NCBI GenBank assembly: GCA_947499595.1
Contig: CANMOY010000002.1
Span: 310,001 to 374,000 of the forward strand
Origin: an uncultured Mesonia sp.
GTDB taxonomy: Bacteria; Bacteroidota; Bacteroidia; Flavobacteriales; Flavobacteriaceae
DNA: 64,000 nucleotides
Direction: 5' to 3'
Part shown: positions 60,962 to 64,000 of the stretch, piece by piece
How positions within the stretch are numbered: the first letter of the stretch is position 1
How the letters are laid out: the number at the start of each line of letters is the position of its first letter
The notes under the pieces: generated by a model
Database searches by the model: none
What the model saw: only the letters and a program-made list of their open reading frames with translations
Told to the model about the DNA's origin: nothing
Translations under genes and position numbers: made by a program

Positions 60962-61885
60962 ATGAAAAAGAAAATCGGGTTATTTCTTTTGGTTGCAATC
61001 TGTTTAACAGCTTGTAAAAACAAGAATCAAGAGGAGCAGTGGCCACCTCAACAAGAGCGTTTAAAAGCTATAGGAATTAGTTATACCCAACAAAAAGGCG
61101 AAGTAGAAGAGGCCTACCAGAAATTGAAATCTACTTTGCGTAAGAATAGTGCCATTGGTATTATTGCCGAGTCTGATTATGCCCAAGAAGCGGCTCAAGA
61201 GCGTATAGATTTGGCACCCGAAAAAATTATCTTTTTTGGCAACCCCAATCTAGGAACGCCGCTTATGCAAGCCAACCAGTTGGCCGGTCTCAATTTACCG
61301 CAGAAAATTTTATTCTTTCAAGATGGAGAAGAATTTGTAACGGCTTATAATAGTACCAATTATTTAGGTGCCCGATTTGGTATTAAAAATACCCCAAGTC
61401 TAAATCAAATGAGCGATGCTTTAGAGCGATTGGTTGAAAATGCTGCAGGGCAAACGGTAGTGCATACCCGAAAACAACATGTCAAATTATTGGAAGGTAT
61501 CATTACCACCCGAAGTAAACAGAGCTTTACGAAAACCAAAAACACCTTATTAAAAAGTATTCACGACAATCAAAAATTAGAATTGATAGCGAGTTTAGAT
61601 CACCAAGCAAATGCTGCCAGCGTTGGCATGTCTTTGCGGCCTACCTATGTGCTTATGGTGAGTTACCCAGAGATAAGCAGCCGTATGTTGCGCGATAATG
61701 CTTTGTTGGGTCTAGACTTACCGCATAAAATTTTAGTTTGGGAAAATGCCAAAGGCCGGGTATTTGTGTCGTATAATGCAATCGATTTTATTGCAAAAAG
61801 ACAAGGCATGGAGATTAATGCCAGTTATAAGGACCAGATAGAACGTTTGCTCCATCAATTGGTAGAGACCGCCATAAAGCCTTAA
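60962..61885 (+). CDS. Lipoprotein with two DUF302 domains
   Basis: A 307-residue exported lipoprotein with lipobox ICLTAC (Cys18). Two tandem DUF302 domains lie at about 48-150 and 190-305. Each has a PTxI-like ending: PEKIIFFGNPNLGTPLMQ with LPQKILFFQDGEEFVTAYN, and PTYVLMVSYPEISSRMLRDN with LPHKILVWENAKGRVFVSYN. The repeated order shows an internal duplication. The function of DUF302 is unknown. Single gene. Confidence 0.85.
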   Translation: MKKKIGLFLLVAICLTACKNKNQEEQWPPQQERLKAIGISYTQQKGEVEEAYQKLKSTLRKNSAIGIIAESDYAQEAAQERIDLAPEKIIFFGNPNLGTPLMQANQLAGLNLPQKILFFQDGEEFVTAYNSTNYLGARFGIKNTPSLNQMSDALERLVENAAGQTVVHTRKQHVKLLEGIITTRSKQSFTKTKNTLLKSIHDNQKLELIASLDHQANAASVGMSLRPTYVLMVSYPEISSRMLRDNALLGLDLPHKILVWENAKGRVFVSYNAIDFIAKRQGMEINASYKDQIERLLHQLVETAIKP

Positions 61886-61917
61886 AAAAACCGCTACTTC
61901 TTGTGAAGTAACGGCTT
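61886..61917 (-). terminator. Rho-independent terminator for the gene at 61942
   Basis: An inverted repeat CCGCTACTTC/GAAGTAACGG (one G-T pair) is followed on the minus strand by a T run. Confidence 0.75.
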
Positions 61918-61941
61918 GTAGCTTAAACATAGTACTTATTA

Positions 61942-62529
61942 TTAGGGTTGTTTGGTTAAAACAATACTGGTGGGAATAACAAAGTCTGGTTCTCCGGGGT
62001 AGGTTTTGGCCACAATCCCCTTTTTCTCAATCTCCCAAGTGGCGGTTAAAGGCGATGCTTGTGGGTTTTGAATATTCATCACCACAATACCTCCCGCACT
62101 GTTGCCCGGGTGGCAATTGTCATCCAGAAAACCACTCATTGTAACCCCGTCATAGGTAGTAGCATGTGTGATGCTTCTAATCAGCTTGTCAAAATGACTG
62201 TAGGCGGCAGCCGTATTGCAGATAACCATTTCCATTGGCGTGCCCATCCCTTCTATTAATTGGATGTCGATGACAAGAAAATCCTGAGCATAATTATTAC
62301 TTGGACTAGGCCCTAGTACGGCTTTAGAAATGTCTATGATCATCGTGGTGTTTTGGTGTGTGCCTTGCCAAACCCCGATAAAAGGGTCAAAATTATCATC
62401 TATATCTTTATAATATTTTCCCGAATGATCTTGGGAATTATCCCTAGTATTCATATTTACGGTTTGCAATTGTGCCCATGTATTTAGGGCAAAAAATAGG
62501 CTGATCAAAGTAATTAGGTATGTTTTCAT
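61942..62529 (-). CDS. Secreted DUF6705-like protein
   Basis: A 195-residue exported protein. The ATG complement at 62527-62529 begins a clear signal peptide (MKTYLITLISLFFALNTWAQ); the longer frame to 62577 has a repetitive, non-signal leader. The core DNFDPFIGVWQGTHQNTTMI near 42-62 resembles the DNFxPFxGxW motif of DUF6705 proteins, and DDNCHPGNSAGG lies near 135. No function is known. Confidence 0.72.
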   Translation of the reverse strand: MKTYLITLISLFFALNTWAQLQTVNMNTRDNSQDHSGKYYKDIDDNFDPFIGVWQGTHQNTTMIIDISKAVLGPSPSNNYAQDFLVIDIQLIEGMGTPMEMVICNTAAAYSHFDKLIRSITHATTYDGVTMSGFLDDNCHPGNSAGGIVVMNIQNPQASPLTATWEIEKKGIVAKTYPGEPDFVIPTSIVLTKQP

Positions 62530-62563
62530 AATAGTAGGATTTACTTTTGTTTTAATCATAATC

Positions 62564-62785
62564 CTAATCATAATCATAACTCATTTTAGCATTTTTTGCT
62601 TCTTTATACTTAGCCTTAGCTATCGAGTCTACTTCTTGGCTATAAAAAGCATAATAGGACCAAGAGCTATAAATAGGAGATTTTCCTTGATAATCACTAT
62701 AAGTGCTAGGTTTTATTCCCTTTGAGTATTTTTCTCCAATTTCAGTTGCTTCTTTTGTTTCTGCATGGTAAATAATAGCCACCAT
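62564..62785 (-). CDS. Short frame of unknown function, possibly a gene fragment
   Basis: A 73-codon frame (MVAIIYHAETKEATEIGEKY and following) without signal peptide. The same frame stays open upstream for 13 codons (KLSYKNNNDLGLAP) with no ATG before a stop, so the beginning may be missing. Two 12-bp repeats (TAATCATAATCM) cover its last codons. It lies in the row of small, eroded frames at the right end. Confidence 0.4.
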   Translation of the reverse strand: MVAIIYHAETKEATEIGEKYSKGIKPSTYSDYQGKSPIYSSWSYYAFYSQEVDSIAKAKYKEAKNAKMSYDYD

Positions 62786-62825
62786 CGGTGCTAACCCTAA
62801 ATCATTATTATTTTTATAGCTTAAC

Positions 62826-62983
62826 TTAATCTACAGTTTTTTGACACAGTCCATTAGAATAATTTAAATCATTTTTATTTAGATTTAATTCCTTAAATAA
62901 AATAACTTTTGAAATTTGTTTATCATTTGATTTTACACAGGAAATAAATTTGATATAAGTAAAAAATATAAAAACTTCTTCAT
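62826..62983 (-). pseudogene. Frameshifted short lipoprotein
   Basis: The frame starts MKKFLYFLLISNLFPV and stops at once. Shifting by one base gives SCVKSNDKQISKVILFKELN onward to a stop at 62826-62828. Joining the two makes a normal lipoprotein start with an LFSC lipobox, so a single base was probably lost near 62937-62943. Small lipoproteins here may be immunity proteins. Confidence 0.5.
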
Positions 62984-62985
62984 AA

Positions 62986-63102
62986 TTATACTTCATTTGC
63001 AGGAGCTATTTCTGGTGTTCTTATAATTGTTTTATCACTACCTGAATCATCTATAACACTAATATCTTCACCCAAATCATCTGATTCCTTCCGCCACCTG
63101 TT
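62986..63102 (-). pseudogene. Fragment resembling a polymorphic-toxin tail
   Basis: An open stretch without start codon reads NRWRKESDDLGEDISVIDDS then GSDKTIIRTPEIAPANEV and stops, 2 bp before the ATG of the frameshifted lipoprotein. WRKES-D-G-type segments occur before toxin domains in Rhs-like proteins. The gene upstream (63104) ends exactly where this fragment begins, in another frame, which suggests a recombination junction. Confidence 0.4.
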
Positions 63103-63103
63103 C

Positions 63104-63544
63104 CTAGAAACCAGAAGGTAACAATTCTAAATTCTTTTCAGTGCCTATATAATTCATTTTTATTGTAAAAAAAATTTCATCTTCATTAATAATAAGATAA
63201 AATTTATTCTTTTTACTTATAAATTCATGTAAACCACAGGGTTCAAATTTCTTTAGATCTTCAACATTATAATAGTTGATTGAATCAATATCAATTTTAT
63301 TTTTTATTTCATTGAGATCAAGAAATTCATCAAAGTTTTTTTGATTCAAAATTTGAAATTTATAAGCATCACTGTTAAAGTCCTTATTATTGCTTTTAAT
63401 AATTAGTGTATAATATAATCTACTATCTTCATCAGAAGATATTGAACTTCGACTATCATAAACATAAAATGCGCTATTCGAATTTTGTGTATAACAAATC
63501 GTAGCATTTAAAAAAAATATTAACAGGATTAATTTTTTTTTCAT
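63104..63544 (-). CDS. Secreted hypothetical protein
   Basis: A 146-residue AT-rich gene product with a signal peptide (1-19, ending CYTQ). The mature part is acidic and rich in Asn, Asp, Ser and Tyr (SRSSISSDEDSRLYYTLIIK, KKFEPCGLHEFISKKNKFYL). It resembles small immunity or orphan proteins next to toxin genes, but I do not recognise a family. Its low GC and codon use differ from the genes left of 62500. Confidence 0.6.
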   Translation of the reverse strand: MKKKLILLIFFLNATICYTQNSNSAFYVYDSRSSISSDEDSRLYYTLIIKSNNKDFNSDAYKFQILNQKNFDEFLDLNEIKNKIDIDSINYYNVEDLKKFEPCGLHEFISKKNKFYLIINEDEIFFTIKMNYIGTEKNLELLPSGF

Positions 63545-63546
63545 AA

Positions 63547-63987
63547 TTAATAACTTTGAATTAATTGAATTGCATATTGAATCATCGTTTTTTCCGATGA
63601 ATTCAGATTTTGATATTCTTGAGTGCCTTCAAGGCCCGCCCAAGAAAATTAAAAGTAAAACTGTTGTTTATTTTGAAAAACACCGTCATTGTTAATTATA
63701 TTAGAAAATGAATCATTGGGATCTAACCAAGAATCAATCATAATAAGGTTATTTTCAATTGACTGTCTTAAATCAAAAACATTAAATAAATCGTGGTTCC
63801 ATTGTGAGTTTCCATTTCCAAAATTCTTATAGATAGGTTCCCCACTTAATAATTCACCCCTATTCTTATCGAATACTAATTTAAAAATATAACCATCTTC
63901 TACATATATCCCCATCCGCTAATCATCAATCCCTTTATTGAAAACCATTTTACTTACTGGATCCGGCAGAAACCCTTTCACAAAGGC
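63547..63987 (-). pseudogene. Gene remnant with in-frame stop codons
   Basis: One frame reads AFVKGFLPDPVSKMVFNKGIDD (split by position), a TAG at 63919-63921, then RMGIYVEDGYIFKLVFDKNR through NNDGVFQNKQQFYF, a TAA at 63649-63651, then FSWAGLEGTQEYQNLNSSEK and ends at 63547-63549. The three parts stay in the same frame, and the last part directly precedes the next start. A longer protein broken by two stops explains this best. The middle part alone (63649-63915, 88 codons) could still be made. Confidence 0.45.
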
Positions 63988-64000
63988 TTAACCCAACCGC

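Overview
The window comes from a member of the Bacteroidota, most likely a marine Flavobacteriaceae genome. Four things suggest this: promoters of the TTTG / TAnnTTTG type, two large secreted proteins with type IX secretion C-terminal sorting domains, a TonB receptor with a carboxypeptidase-D-like N-terminal domain, and many short lipoproteins and DUF families typical of flavobacteria. Most genes are ordinary chromosomal housekeeping genes.

Layout. 1-7950: haem and iron block (hemC partial, hemA, a PchR-like AraC regulator, hemH, MATE exporter, HemJ-type oxidase, NtrY-like histidine kinase, enoyl-CoA hydratase). 8020-12325: lipid and stress genes (HD hydrolase, acyl-ACP desaturase, plsC, bacilliredoxin, DjlA-like co-chaperone, thioredoxin-like protein). 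12413-19571: a metal-uptake locus made of a TonB receptor divergent from a DtxR/MntR repressor and an ABC importer with two permeases. 20098-23337: feoA-feoB-small Cys peptide and a Sco protein. 23672-25149: rseP and tRNA-Asn(GTT). 25190-26150: transposase debris, insertion sequence ends and an 11-bp tandem array. 26154-40092: a defence island on one strand. 40553-62529: surface proteins, NAD salvage (pncB-pncA), tadA, dxs, an M36 peptidase, dgt, MarC, S41 protease, dCMP deaminase, HupE and MscS proteins. 62564-64000: small, partly broken frames that look like a decaying toxin/immunity array.

The most notable region is the defence island. It is a type I restriction-modification operon (half-S, hsdM, rhuM, hypothetical, PLD-like protein, hsdS, hsdR, metallopeptidase). 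Four consecutive TIR-domain genes and one SLOG-domain gene sit between hsdS and hsdR with gaps of 2-10 bp or short overlaps. This resembles a Thoeris-type NAD-nucleotide signalling module, but no SIR2-type ThsA effector is present and there are four TIR proteins. It could be a distinct TIR/SLOG defence module co-transcribed with restriction-modification. The island starts about 1 kb after tRNA-Asn and carries a GCTTTCGCGAAAGC-type palindrome at three places and none recognised elsewhere in the window, which fits acquisition from another lineage.

Regulation. A 17-bp palindrome (TTTAGAATGATTCTAAA) lies between hemA and the AraC gene, and a near copy lies just upstream of feoA, suggesting a shared iron operator. 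A different motif (TTAGG-x-AAGCTAAAT) occurs twice between the TonB receptor and mntR, one copy at each promoter. A conserved structured element (TTAGGGATAG...AGCCCG) occurs twice, upstream of rseP and upstream of pncB. Names are from recognition of sequence motifs by eye; no database search was run.
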